From NCBI GenBank assembly GCA_038326325.1, contig JBBQJW010000001.1, positions 304,344 to 368,343 on the forward strand: a stretch of DNA of 64,000 bases, in the 5' to 3' direction. Below are positions 43,844 through 51,906 of this stretch, piece by piece (position 1 is the first letter of the stretch; each line of letters opens with the position of its first letter). Position numbers and translations under genes: made by a program. The notes beneath the pieces are model-generated. The model was not told the DNA's origin. It was given only the letters and a program-made list of their open reading frames with translations, and did not search any database. The stretch comes from UBA10324 sp038326325. Its GTDB lineage: Bacteria > Bacteroidota > Bacteroidia > Chitinophagales > UBA10324.

Positions 43844-45247
43844 TCAAATAGTTTCAATAATTCCTTTTTCAGGTATCAAAACATTTTGAAATCCTTTTGC
43901 TTCTAAACATTTTTTAAAGGGTAATTGACCATCTTCATAATCTCCATGAACGAGATATAATCTTTGTAATTCACTTCTGTTTAAATTATCTAAAAAGTCA
44001 AGCATTTCTTTTTGATCGCCATGCGCACTGAATGAATCCATAATCTCCACTCGTGCATTTACTTTTATTTCTTCACCGAAAAGCTTCAGATTTTTTTCTC
44101 CACTTCGAATTCTTTCACCGAGTGACCCTTTCGCGCAATAACCAACTATGAGAATTGTATTTTTTTCATTGCTTATGTTATTGGCAATATGATGAACTAT
44201 ACGACCGGCTTCAGCCATACCTGATGCAGAAATAATTATCGCTGGGCCTTCACGAAAATTTAAAGCTTTTGATTCTTCAACTTCAGTTATGTATTGAAGA
44301 TTATTAAATCCGAAAGGGTTCGAATCTGTTTTTAAATACTGATTTATTTCTTCATCAAAACATTCTGGATGATTTCGATAAATTTCCGTCGCGTTGGTTG
44401 ACAACGGACTATCAACAAACACAGGAATGTAATCAAGGTTTCTTTCGTGATGCAATTTGTCGAGCATGTAAACAATTTCCTGTGTGCGCCCAATGCTGAA
44501 TGCCGGAATAATTATTTTTCCTTTTCGGTCAATGCAGGTTTCTTTAATCACTTTATAAAAATGCTCGGTGTCATCAGGAAATGCTTCGTGAATTCGTCCG
44601 CCGTAAGTTGATTCACTGATAACAATATCAGCGTCGTTCATGTGAATCGGATCTTTCAATATCGGACGATTGGGTCTTCCAATATCTCCAGTGAAAGCAA
44701 TTTTTATTTCTCTTCCCGTTTCCTGAATTTTCAGATTCACACTTCCGCTTCCAAGTATGTGTCCGTTATCTCTCAATAAAACCTGCACTCCTTCTTTTAC
44801 CTGAAACCATTCTTCATAATTAATTGAAACAAATTGTTTCAAACTTTTCTCCGCCTGGTCAACCGTATATAATGGAACTAAAGGTTCAAGGTTTTTTTTC
44901 GCGCGTTTTTTATTAAAGTATTGCGTGTCCTTTTCCTGAATGTGCGCGCTGTCGCGAAGCATGATGTTCGCTAAATCAGTAGTCGCGGTGGTGCAAATTA
45001 TTCTTCCTCTAAATCCTTCAGCGACTAATTTCGGAATGCGACCCGCATGATCAATGTGCGCGTGTGAAAGTATGAGCGTATCAATTTCAGATGGCTTGAA
45101 TAAAAAGTTTTGGTTGCTGTCATTTTTATAAGCATCCTGCCCCTGAAATAAACCGCAGTCGAGTAGAATTTTATATCCATCTTCTAAAATTAACAAGTGC
45201 GAACTACCTGTAACAGTTCGCGCCGCGCCGCAAAATTGTATTTTCAT
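43844..45247 (-). CDS. Metallo-beta-lactamase / beta-CASP family RNA-processing protein
   Basis: 467 residues. Metal motif LSHAHIDHAGRIPK near residue 61-74 (HxHxDH), further ligands in RDNGHILGSGSV and FTGDIGRPN, and the beta-CASP domain with PAFSIGRTQEI, VDSPLSTNATEIY, ASGMAEAGRIVHH and FSAHGDQKEML, followed by the last ligand in LVHGDYE. This matches the CPSF/YSH1-like exonuclease group seen in bacteria. It is probably an RNA nuclease. The gene is monocistronic by spacing. Confidence 0.9.
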   Translation of the reverse strand: MKIQFCGAARTVTGSSHLLILEDGYKILLDCGLFQGQDAYKNDSNQNFLFKPSEIDTLILSHAHIDHAGRIPKLVAEGFRGRIICTTATTDLANIMLRDSAHIQEKDTQYFNKKRAKKNLEPLVPLYTVDQAEKSLKQFVSINYEEWFQVKEGVQVLLRDNGHILGSGSVNLKIQETGREIKIAFTGDIGRPNRPILKDPIHMNDADIVISESTYGGRIHEAFPDDTEHFYKVIKETCIDRKGKIIIPAFSIGRTQEIVYMLDKLHHERNLDYIPVFVDSPLSTNATEIYRNHPECFDEEINQYLKTDSNPFGFNNLQYITEVEESKALNFREGPAIIISASGMAEAGRIVHHIANNISNEKNTILIVGYCAKGSLGERIRSGEKNLKLFGEEIKVNARVEIMDSFSAHGDQKEMLDFLDNLNRSELQRLYLVHGDYEDGQLPFKKCLEAKGFQNVLIPEKGIIETI

Positions 45248-45389
45248 ATTTCTGAAATCTTCAAAGCGAAAAGTAGATTTATTCCGCTATCAAAAAAATT
45301 TTCATTGAAAACGAAATACACATTCCGTTAAAAATCATAATTGCTATTTCAAAATCATTTCCTAATTTTCGTTCACCAAATTAAAAATC

Positions 45390-45632
45390 ATGATAACCAA
45401 GCAAGACATCGAATCACTGAATGGACTTGTAAATGGGTATCCGAAAATTCAAGACCCCCTTTTTAGTTACGAGGCTACTGAATCATTAACACAACTTGCC
45501 TTCAAACATTATCCGATGCTGAGAGTGATGAGCTCTTCAGGCATTATTAAGTTCGAAGAAAAAATTGCAATGCTTTCGGCAGAATTAGAAATTGAGATAT
45601 GCGCTTTAACAGGTGAGCCCATTGAATCTTAA
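45390..45632 (+). CDS. Small conserved protein of unknown function
   Basis: 80 residues, acidic, no signal or membrane segment. Two predicted helices around a YEATESLTQLAFKHYPMLR core; it ends with ICALTGEPIES. No family is recognised. It lies between the beta-CASP gene and icd, on the same strand as icd but 144 bases away. Confidence 0.55.
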   Translation: MITKQDIESLNGLVNGYPKIQDPLFSYEATESLTQLAFKHYPMLRVMSSSGIIKFEEKIAMLSAELEIEICALTGEPIES

Positions 45633-45741
45633 GGAAGACTTCATTTCAACAAAAAAATTTATTTCCAACTTTTGAAAAGAAGTTAAAGGGATTTTTATTT
45701 CCCTAATTATCATCTTCTCCTTTCAGTTTTGGTTGTGCGAT

Positions 45742-45749
45742 TATATTTG
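45742..45749 (+). promoter_or_regulatory. Candidate -7 element for icd
   Basis: TATATTTG matches TAnnTTTG and lies 27 bases before the ATG at 45777. A TTTTGG lies upstream at a shorter spacing than expected. Confidence 0.45.
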
Positions 45750-45776
45750 CGCGCAATTAAAAAATAAAATCATAAA

Positions 45777-47081
45777 ATGAGCGGAAGTAAAATCACAAAA
45801 TCAGTTGACAAATTAAATGTTCCTGACAATCCAATTATACCATTTATAGAAGGCGACGGAACCGGGCCAGATATCTGGAAATCATCGGTTCGCGTTATTG
45901 ACGCAGCTGTTGAAAAAGCTTATAGCGGAAAGAAAAAAATCAGTTGGCTCGAAGTTCTTGCCGGTGAAAAAGCATTCAACAAAACAGGTAACTGGTTGCC
46001 CGATGAAACACTCGCTGCATTTAAAGAATACTTAGTTGGAATAAAAGGCCCGCTCACAACTCCTGTTGGTGGGGGCATTCGCTCGTTGAATGTCGCATTG
46101 CGTCAGATTCTTGATTTGTATGTGTGCCTTCGTCCGGTGCGTTGGTTTGAAGGTGTTCCTTCTCCTGTAAAAAATCCGGCAGCCGTTGATATGACCATTT
46201 TCAGAGAGAACACTGAAGATATTTACGCGGGTATTGAATTCACAGCGGGTTCGCCTGAAGCTCAAAAAGTTTTGGATTTTATTCAGAAAGAGTTTCCGAA
46301 GATGTTTGATAAAATCCGTTTTGGGACAAAAGAAAAAGCCGCTGAATGGCAGGCACAGTTGGAAGCTATCGGTTCGCCAAAAAGAAATTCGGATGTGCAG
46401 GTTGGGGTCGGAATTAAACCTGTGAGTTATCTCGGAACTGAACGACTGATACACTCAGCAATCAGTTATGCCATTAAACACAATCGCAAGAGTGTTACAA
46501 TCGTGCATAAGGGAAACATCATGAAATTTACTGAAGGTGGTTTCCGCGACTGGAGTTATAAAGTGGCGAAAGAAATGTTTGGCGCCGTTGAAATTGATGG
46601 AGGACCTTGGTGCAAAATTCCGGAAGGAAAACCCGGCGCGGGACTCGTTATTAAAGACGCGATTGCTGATATCACATTGCAACAGGTATTAACCCGCCCC
46701 GAAGATTTTGATGTGATCGCGACATTGAATCTGAACGGAGATTATTTAAGCGATGCGCTCGCTGCTCAGGTTGGCGGAATCGGAATTGCTCCCGGTGCGA
46801 ATATTAATTATATCACCGGTCATGCGATATTTGAAGCAACACATGGTACCGCGCCTAAGTACGCGAATCTTGATAAAGTAAATCCGGGTTCTGTAATTTT
46901 AAGTGGTGCCATGATGCTCGAACATTTAGGTTGGCTCGAAGCATCGCAATTAATTTATAAAGGATTGGAAAAAAGTATCGCCCTCAAACGAGTGACTTAC
47001 GATTTCGAAAGATTGATGCCCGGCGCTACCCTTTTAAAATGCTCTGAGTTTGGCGATGAGATTATTAAGAATATGAATTAG
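45777..47081 (+). CDS. icd: NADP-dependent isocitrate dehydrogenase
   Basis: 434 residues. Substrate-binding GGGIRSLNVALRQILDLYVCLRPVRWF near residue 98 includes the serine that E. coli phosphorylates. FRENTEDIYAGIEF and IVHKGNIMKFTEGGF follow, then GDYLSDALAAQVGGIGIAPGANI and the NADP-specificity block HGTAPKYANLDKVNPGSVILS near 360, with Lys-Tyr favouring NADP. It is the TCA-cycle enzyme making 2-oxoglutarate. The stop at 47079-47081 is followed directly by an inverted TGTWACA pair and a terminator. Confidence 0.95.
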   Translation: MSGSKITKSVDKLNVPDNPIIPFIEGDGTGPDIWKSSVRVIDAAVEKAYSGKKKISWLEVLAGEKAFNKTGNWLPDETLAAFKEYLVGIKGPLTTPVGGGIRSLNVALRQILDLYVCLRPVRWFEGVPSPVKNPAAVDMTIFRENTEDIYAGIEFTAGSPEAQKVLDFIQKEFPKMFDKIRFGTKEKAAEWQAQLEAIGSPKRNSDVQVGVGIKPVSYLGTERLIHSAISYAIKHNRKSVTIVHKGNIMKFTEGGFRDWSYKVAKEMFGAVEIDGGPWCKIPEGKPGAGLVIKDAIADITLQQVLTRPEDFDVIATLNLNGDYLSDALAAQVGGIGIAPGANINYITGHAIFEATHGTAPKYANLDKVNPGSVILSGAMMLEHLGWLEASQLIYKGLEKSIALKRVTYDFERLMPGATLLKCSEFGDEIIKNMN

Positions 47082-47116
47082 TGTAACAGTTACCAATTTG
47101 CAGTTGGCTGTTACAC
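47081..47116. repeat. Inverted pair of the iterated TGTWACA motif
   Basis: GTGTAACAG (47081-47089) and CTGTTACAC (47108-47116) form perfect 9-base arms, extended by CCAA/TTGG inside. The stem starts at the icd stop codon and precedes a second, U-tract hairpin. It resembles the inverted uptake-sequence pairs that serve as terminators in Neisseria and Haemophilus. Confidence 0.7.
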
Positions 47117-47117
47117 T

Positions 47118-47193
47118 TGAAATTGAAAAGGCGGAAAAATTTTTCCGCCTTTTTTGTTTTGGGAAATTAGATTTGAGGAAAGAAAAAGTTTGA
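47118..47193 (+). repeat. Array linker copy A with terminator
   Basis: TGAAATTGAAAAGG, then AAAAGGCGGAAAAA and TTTTTCCGCCTTTTTT (47126-47156, a strong terminator of icd), then GGGAAATTAGATTTGAGG and an A-rich run ending at the ATG of the next gene. The same linker recurs at 47964-48037 (B) and 48486-48536 (C). Confidence 0.8.
47126..47156 (+). terminator. Rho-independent terminator of icd
   Basis: Arms AAAAGGCGGAAAAA and TTTTTCCGCCTTTT followed by a T tract. The same GGCGGAAA/TTTCCGCC stem with T tract is partly kept in linker B (one arm altered) and only as the right arm in linker C. Confidence 0.8.
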
Positions 47194-47919
47194 ATGAAGA
47201 AAAATGCACTGAGATTATCTTTCCTTTTCACGATTGCTTTATTTTTTAACTCATGTTCTGATTTTCATGAATCAAAAACTTTTTATCCGAACGGAAAATT
47301 AAAGTCGCTTTCAAATTTTTTAAAAAATAATTTGCTTGATTCGACCATCTACTTCGAGAATGGCAGGATCCATTTTTTATCCTTGTTTAAAATAGATAGT
47401 AGTACCATATCAAAGGAATATGATTCCAATGGAATGTTAATCAGAATAGATTCTTTTGACTATAAAAGAAATGGTATTGTAAAAATATATTTTAAATCAG
47501 GAAGGCGAGAAGCGATTGGGTATTATTTATCTGATACAATTGTTTCTTACAAAATTTGGGATGAAAACGGAAATCTTAAAGATGAAAACCAAATTGTTGA
47601 TGTAAAACCAGAACACAATTCTGTTAAAATTGGCGAATATTATAATGCCACTATTACATTTTTAGGCGAGCCCCTTTTAAAAAAAGGAGAGAAAGGAATT
47701 GTTTGTGCAAATATTATTGATAAAACAAAAAGTATAAAAGGACAATTAGTTGATTCAATTGCAGTATTAATCGACAATAAATTCAATATTCACCTGAAAG
47801 TCCCGGCAACTCAAGGTTCTTATCCGTTTATTTGTGTTATAATAGTAAGAGATTCGACCGGAAAATTTATTTCTAATATTTCACTAAATCATAGTGAGTC
47901 AATTAAAGTCGTTAAATAA
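47194..47919 (+). CDS. Lipoprotein with MORN-like repeats
   Basis: 241 residues. The signal peptide ends in the lipobox FFNSC near residue 21. Short repeats of the MORN variant type follow: YPNGKLKSLSNF, FENGRIHFLSLF, YDSNGMLIRIDSF, YFKSGRREAIGYY and WDENGNLKDEN, then a beta domain (about 140-241). Such proteins are common surface or periplasmic proteins in Bacteroidota, with no agreed function. It is the first gene of the linker-joined array at 47.1-49.6 kb. Confidence 0.72.
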   Translation: MKKNALRLSFLFTIALFFNSCSDFHESKTFYPNGKLKSLSNFLKNNLLDSTIYFENGRIHFLSLFKIDSSTISKEYDSNGMLIRIDSFDYKRNGIVKIYFKSGRREAIGYYLSDTIVSYKIWDENGNLKDENQIVDVKPEHNSVKIGEYYNATITFLGEPLLKKGEKGIVCANIIDKTKSIKGQLVDSIAVLIDNKFNIHLKVPATQGSYPFICVIIVRDSTGKFISNISLNHSESIKVVK

Positions 47920-48037
47920 TTATTCTTCATTCCTCCATTCATAAAAAAAATCCCCTTACAATTTTGAAATTGAAAAGGCAGAAATTTTTTTTCCGCCTTT
48001 TTTTATTTGAGGAAATTAGATTTGAGGAAGAAAAAAT
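47916..48037 (+). repeat. Array linker copy B
   Basis: The left half (AATAATTATTC, TTCATTC and AATCCCCTTACAATTTTGAAATTG) is also found at 49533-49596. The right half (TTCCGCCTTTTTT, then GAGGAAATTAGATTTGAGG) matches linkers A and C. So this copy has both halves. Confidence 0.8.
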
Positions 48038-48045
48038 TAACAAGA

Positions 48046-48486
48046 TTGACTTTAAAATTCAGAGAATGGGAATTTGAATTTGACAAAGAATTAAATTCAG
48101 AAACCTATAAAAAAATTTCGGTTAGTGGTGCAGATTCTTGCTTATGCAATAACTGTAAAAATCATGTTGCATATCGCGACAAGGTATTTTCAAAAGAAGT
48201 ATTACAACTTTTTATAGCATTAGGCATTGATTTCAAAAAAGAAGTTGAGATAGTTTCTTATGCTAAACTTTCAAGCGGGCTTCATCACATTGGAGGATGG
48301 TTTCACTTCAATGGAAAAATTTTAAAAGGAAAGATTGATGGCGTTTTGGAAATTGATAATAACTTTTCAATTGGTTTTACTGAAGATAATGCTTTAACAT
48401 TTTTTGAAAATAAGAATGGATTAGTTCAGGTGGACTTTATGACGAGTATTCCTTGGGTGATTGATAAATTACTTGAAACTGAATAA
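48046..48486 (+). CDS. Protein of unknown function with CLCNNCKNH cysteine motif
   Basis: About 146 residues. There is no ATG; an open frame is possible from TTG at 48007, but its first 13 codons are the repeated linker, so TTG at 48046 is more likely. The protein starts LTLKFREWEFEFD and has a CLCNNCKNH motif (possible metal site) about 35 residues in, followed by an alpha/beta part with HHIGGWFHFNGKILKGK. No family is recognised. The lack of an ATG suggests a weakly translated or decaying gene, or loss of its true start. Confidence 0.55.
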   Translation: MTLKFREWEFEFDKELNSETYKKISVSGADSCLCNNCKNHVAYRDKVFSKEVLQLFIALGIDFKKEVEIVSYAKLSSGLHHIGGWFHFNGKILKGKIDGVLEIDNNFSIGFTEDNALTFFENKNGLVQVDFMTSIPWVIDKLLETE

Positions 48487-48536
48487 ATTTTTTTCCGCCT
48501 TTTTTATTTGAGGAAATTAGATTTGAGGGAAAAATT
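48486..48536 (+). repeat. Array linker copy C
   Basis: TTTCCGCCTTTTTTATTTGAGGAAATTAGATTTGAGG, matching linkers A and B except that the left arm of the terminator is missing. It ends at the ATG of the next gene. Confidence 0.8.
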
Positions 48537-48538
48537 AA

Positions 48539-49513
48539 ATGACAGGAATAACAGCAAAAATTTATTCTTTAAGAAAAGTGGGTTATGTATCTTTTTCTTT
48601 AGCTGTGTTTTCATTTATTGCTTTGTTTATGAGTGAGGGTGATCCGGTTTCAATAACTATATACCTAGTGGGTGGTGGCTCTACTTTTATTTTTACCTTT
48701 TTTATTTTTAAAAGAATCAGAAACCTGAAGGAAGATAAATCAGTACTAAATTCTTTTGTCTTTTTTTCCGGCATCATTGCTTTACTGTTTACAGTCACAG
48801 TCTTAATTGCATGTCTCATCATGACTTCATATATCATGGAAGAAGAAGGCGGCATTTATATCCTTCTTTTTATAATATCGTATTTTGGCATAACAACATA
48901 CTTTAATGGAATGATGTTATGGTATTTCAGAAAACTACCAAAAGAAAAATCAGGCGATTCCATGGATTCAGATAATAAAAACAATGAAATGCAAAATCAA
49001 ACCGCATTGCCAATCACCTTAAAAGTAAAACTTGAATTAAAAGAGTTTGTCAGGATTTGCTTTATAGTTGCTTATAGAAATCCAATGCTGTTGTGGATTA
49101 CAATAATTGGAGTAGGTATGATAAGTATGGTGATTAATTACATGATAACTTCTCCTGTTGAAACAAAAACCTTCCCGGTTACTCAAACTCTTTTCGGATT
49201 ATTTTCTTTAATAGGAATTCCCGTATCCATTTTCTTTAATGCGAAAAAAAATATGCGAAAAAACAAATGGGTAAATCAGATTATTGAATACAGGTTTGAC
49301 AAAAAAATATATATCACTGGAGAAACTTTTCAATTGTCGATGGAATGGACAGATTTAAAATCTATTCAGGAATTGAAAGAATGGTTTGTTCTGTTCACCG
49401 CAAAACAACAAGGATATTTTATTCCTAAAAACAGATTTATAAATAGCGGTGATGAAAAGGAATTCAAAATTTTAATTTCAGAAATCAAGAATGTTAAACT
49501 CAAACTTCTTTAA
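48539..49513 (+). CDS. Membrane protein with C-terminal YcxB-like domain
   Basis: 324 residues. Four transmembrane segments (about 13-32, 38-58, 74-96 and 108-126) are followed by a short polar linker with two further segments (about 178-200 and 213-230). A C-terminal beta domain (about 245-324) contains ITGETFQLSMEWTDLKSIQELKEWFVLFTAKQQGYFIPKNRF, typical of YcxB-like proteins. Function unknown. The third gene of the array. Confidence 0.7.
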   Translation: MTGITAKIYSLRKVGYVSFSLAVFSFIALFMSEGDPVSITIYLVGGGSTFIFTFFIFKRIRNLKEDKSVLNSFVFFSGIIALLFTVTVLIACLIMTSYIMEEEGGIYILLFIISYFGITTYFNGMMLWYFRKLPKEKSGDSMDSDNKNNEMQNQTALPITLKVKLELKEFVRICFIVAYRNPMLLWITIIGVGMISMVINYMITSPVETKTFPVTQTLFGLFSLIGIPVSIFFNAKKNMRKNKWVNQIIEYRFDKKIYITGETFQLSMEWTDLKSIQELKEWFVLFTAKQQGYFIPKNRFINSGDEKEFKILISEIKNVKLKLL

Positions 49514-49532
49514 GAAATCCTTCTCGTTTACA

Positions 49533-49596
49533 AAATAATTATTCGCCATTCATCCCTTCACAAAAAAAATCTCCATACAATTTTGAAATTGAAAGT
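49533..49596 (+). repeat. Array linker copy D (left half only)
   Basis: AATAATTATTCGCC, CATTCATCCCTTCA and AATCTCCATACAATTTTGAAATTGAAA closely match the left half of linker B (47916-47980). It marks the right end of the array. Confidence 0.75.
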
Positions 49597-49621
49597 TGGT
49601 GGAAAATATCTCAACAACTCT

Positions 49622-50128
49622 CTATGGTCTTAAAGTTACTTCCCCTTGTTTCTTCCGTGTAAATCCGGCAATCACTAACGACACAAATAATCCGGCAATC
49701 ATAGTATCTCCAGAATCAGCACTTACCTGTCCCATTGGAGAGAAATAAAGTTTTCTCTTTTCATCCATCTCTTTTATTTCAGAATCATTTGCTTTCATCC
49801 TTACCATTTCATTATGAAATCTTGACACCATCCGTTCTTGTCTTTGAGGATCAACAGTAGCGTTATATACATAAGCATGAGCCCCCATCATTATTGAAAT
49901 AATAAAACAAACAACCAATGCCGAATACAATGCAGCTCCGAAGCTGATAACCTCATTATTTTCTTTTCGTTTTTCTCTCACGCATAAATAAGCTGCTGTC
50001 GCCATCATCAATATTCCGATGTATGAACTGTATTGTCCTAACTCACTATCGGGCCAACCCATAAAAAATTCAAATGCGCGCCACACTACACATGCTATTC
50101 CAGCTAATACTCCGTACTTCAATTCCAT
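49622..50128 (-). CDS. DUF4199 family membrane protein
   Basis: 168 residues with four hydrophobic segments: MELKYGVLAGIACVVWRAFEF, the YIGILMMATAAYLCVREKRK segment, ALYSALVVCFIISIMMGAHAYVY, and a C-terminal MIAGLFVSLVIAGF. The KRKENNEVISFGAALYSAL loop is typical of DUF4199, which has no assigned role. It is separated from the upstream minus-strand gene by a strong hairpin. Confidence 0.75.
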   Translation of the reverse strand: MELKYGVLAGIACVVWRAFEFFMGWPDSELGQYSSYIGILMMATAAYLCVREKRKENNEVISFGAALYSALVVCFIISIMMGAHAYVYNATVDPQRQERMVSRFHNEMVRMKANDSEIKEMDEKRKLYFSPMGQVSADSGDTMIAGLFVSLVIAGFTRKKQGEVTLRP

Positions 50129-50130
50129 AA

Positions 50131-50176
50131 AAAAAAATTTCCCGCAAAGAAACTTAAAATCTTTGCGGGAAAAATT
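50131..50176 (-). terminator. Rho-independent terminator
   Basis: Inverted repeat TTTCCCGCAAAGA and TCTTTGCGGGAAA (13-base arms, 9-base loop), flanked by A and T tracts so it may act in both directions. It lies after the stop of the T9SS cytochrome gene at 50195 and ends three bases before the DUF4199 start. Confidence 0.85.
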
Positions 50177-50194
50177 ATGATTGAATAATATTTT

Positions 50195-51772
50195 TTATCT
50201 GCTGATTACCAGTTTGCTGATTGATTTTGTTTTACCATTTAACCGCACAAAATAATTTCCGGCTGGCAACGAACCGATTGAATATTGAAAGCGATAATTT
50301 CCATCACTCATAGTTCTCTCCGCAAAAAGTTGTTTCACAGTTCTTCCTAAAACATCCACAATCTCCAACGAATAATTTCCGTTTTCAGGAATGGTAAATT
50401 CAGTAATCAATTTATCAGTTGCAGGATTAGGAAACAACATCAGGTTCGAATTTTCATTCAGAGAATTAACATCATTCGTTCCTAACGAAACCAAAGGCGA
50501 ATTATCGATCACAATATTTTCATCCCCCGGAAAATAATAAGTGACTTCGAAAAATGTGAGCATCATTTCGTCAAGTGTGCTTTCGCCTGCTGTAACAGTT
50601 ATCGGCGGATTACTTGGGTTGTTATAATTGCTTGTTGTATTATCATAAGTTGCTACCGAATACAACATAGTGTTTGCGGGAACCTTCAACACTTTGCGAA
50701 ACTGATAAAGTCCCTGCCAGTGAAAATTCCAATCGTTGATTGATATAAATGGAATAGTATCGTTGGCAGGTGTAACACCATAAGCGTCTATTGTTTTACC
50801 AATGAGATGTTGATGAGGTGCAACTCCAAGTATTGATAAATCAATATTCGGTAATTGATAATGTTCATGACAAGTTTTAACTGTGTTTGCAGGAATTATT
50901 AACGGCCACTCGGTTAACGATGCAGGATCAACATGATTAAGCGGCGCATAGAAAAACACCGGACGAATGAATGCACCTGTCTGATAAAAGAAATTAATAG
51001 AAGAATTATCTGACAAGCCATTACTGCCGGGAGCATAGTGAAACTGAATAACTATATCTGCATTTGCAGGAATATTAATGCCCATTCCATTGGGTAAAAC
51101 AAAAGGCGCAGAACCGGGAACCCAAGCGCCAATTAATTGGGCACTGCTTGTTCCCACACCTCCAAAACCTTCGTAACCCGGATTCGGATCCTGATTATCT
51201 AATTGCTGACATACACCTGTTGTATCCCAATAAATCAAAGCATGATGAACGATTGCAGTATTGCCGGGAATAAATTCAATTGCTTTCATCATCTGATCTG
51301 CATTATATCCTGACGGAACAACAAAGCATCTGAAATCATCTGTGGCAACTGTAACAGTATAGTTTGGTAATTGCAAAACATTATCAGGAGTTCCTATCTG
51401 GCTTCCTGTTGGATAGTTTGGCAATGACGGCAGATTTGCAGTATTGCCTTCCGGCATTCCAGCACTTACCCAGTCATTTATTTTTTGAATATCACTCTGG
51501 CTCAACAATCTTTCATGCGCAAGGCGGCTGAAATTCGGATCCGGTGGCCAAGGCGGCATACGATGATTATTAATTGCATCAATCAATGAATATCCGGTAT
51601 TAGTTGCATCAGCATAAGTCACTAACGGAAATGAAGCAATGTTTCCTGTTCGGTGACAGCTTGTGCAATTAGTATAAAAAATTGAAGCAATGTCATCGCA
51701 AAAAGTTGGTGTTTGCGCTGAAGAAAATTTTGCAGTAAAACTGATAGCTAAAAGGAGTAAGATTTTTTTCAT
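50195..51772 (-). CDS. T9SS-exported fusion of cytochrome c and copper type II monooxygenase-like domains
   Basis: 525 residues from the methionine at 51772 (signal peptide to FSSAQ). A haem-binding domain follows, with one CTSCH near residue 37 and the MPPWPPDP loop. The main body (about 130-410) has PHM/DBM-like copper ligands: VHHALIYWD (two His), IVIQFHYAPG (His), VAPHQHLIGK (HxH) and a Met in DEMMLTFFEVT. A type A sorting domain (about 445-525, NPATDKLITEF to YFVRL) ends it. The reaction is unknown. By homology of ligand layout it could hydroxylate or oxidise an organic substrate outside the cell. Confidence 0.78.
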   Translation of the reverse strand: MKKILLLLAISFTAKFSSAQTPTFCDDIASIFYTNCTSCHRTGNIASFPLVTYADATNTGYSLIDAINNHRMPPWPPDPNFSRLAHERLLSQSDIQKINDWVSAGMPEGNTANLPSLPNYPTGSQIGTPDNVLQLPNYTVTVATDDFRCFVVPSGYNADQMMKAIEFIPGNTAIVHHALIYWDTTGVCQQLDNQDPNPGYEGFGGVGTSSAQLIGAWVPGSAPFVLPNGMGINIPANADIVIQFHYAPGSNGLSDNSSINFFYQTGAFIRPVFFYAPLNHVDPASLTEWPLIIPANTVKTCHEHYQLPNIDLSILGVAPHQHLIGKTIDAYGVTPANDTIPFISINDWNFHWQGLYQFRKVLKVPANTMLYSVATYDNTTSNYNNPSNPPITVTAGESTLDEMMLTFFEVTYYFPGDENIVIDNSPLVSLGTNDVNSLNENSNLMLFPNPATDKLITEFTIPENGNYSLEIVDVLGRTVKQLFAERTMSDGNYRFQYSIGSLPAGNYFVRLNGKTKSISKLVISR

Positions 51773-51906
51773 GAAAAAAAATTTCGGGGTTATGATTTTC
51801 AAATGTAATAAAGGTTTAATTAAGTAGAAAATCGCGAAATAAATACCGCGCGATTCAAGTGAATGGTATTTACTTCGCGCTCAGAAGGTCAATTAAAAAA
51901 ATCCCC

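Noticed and set aside
46032..46454. 140-codon minus-strand open frame opposite icd
   Set aside because: Antisense of a highly conserved enzyme with no family resemblance of its own.
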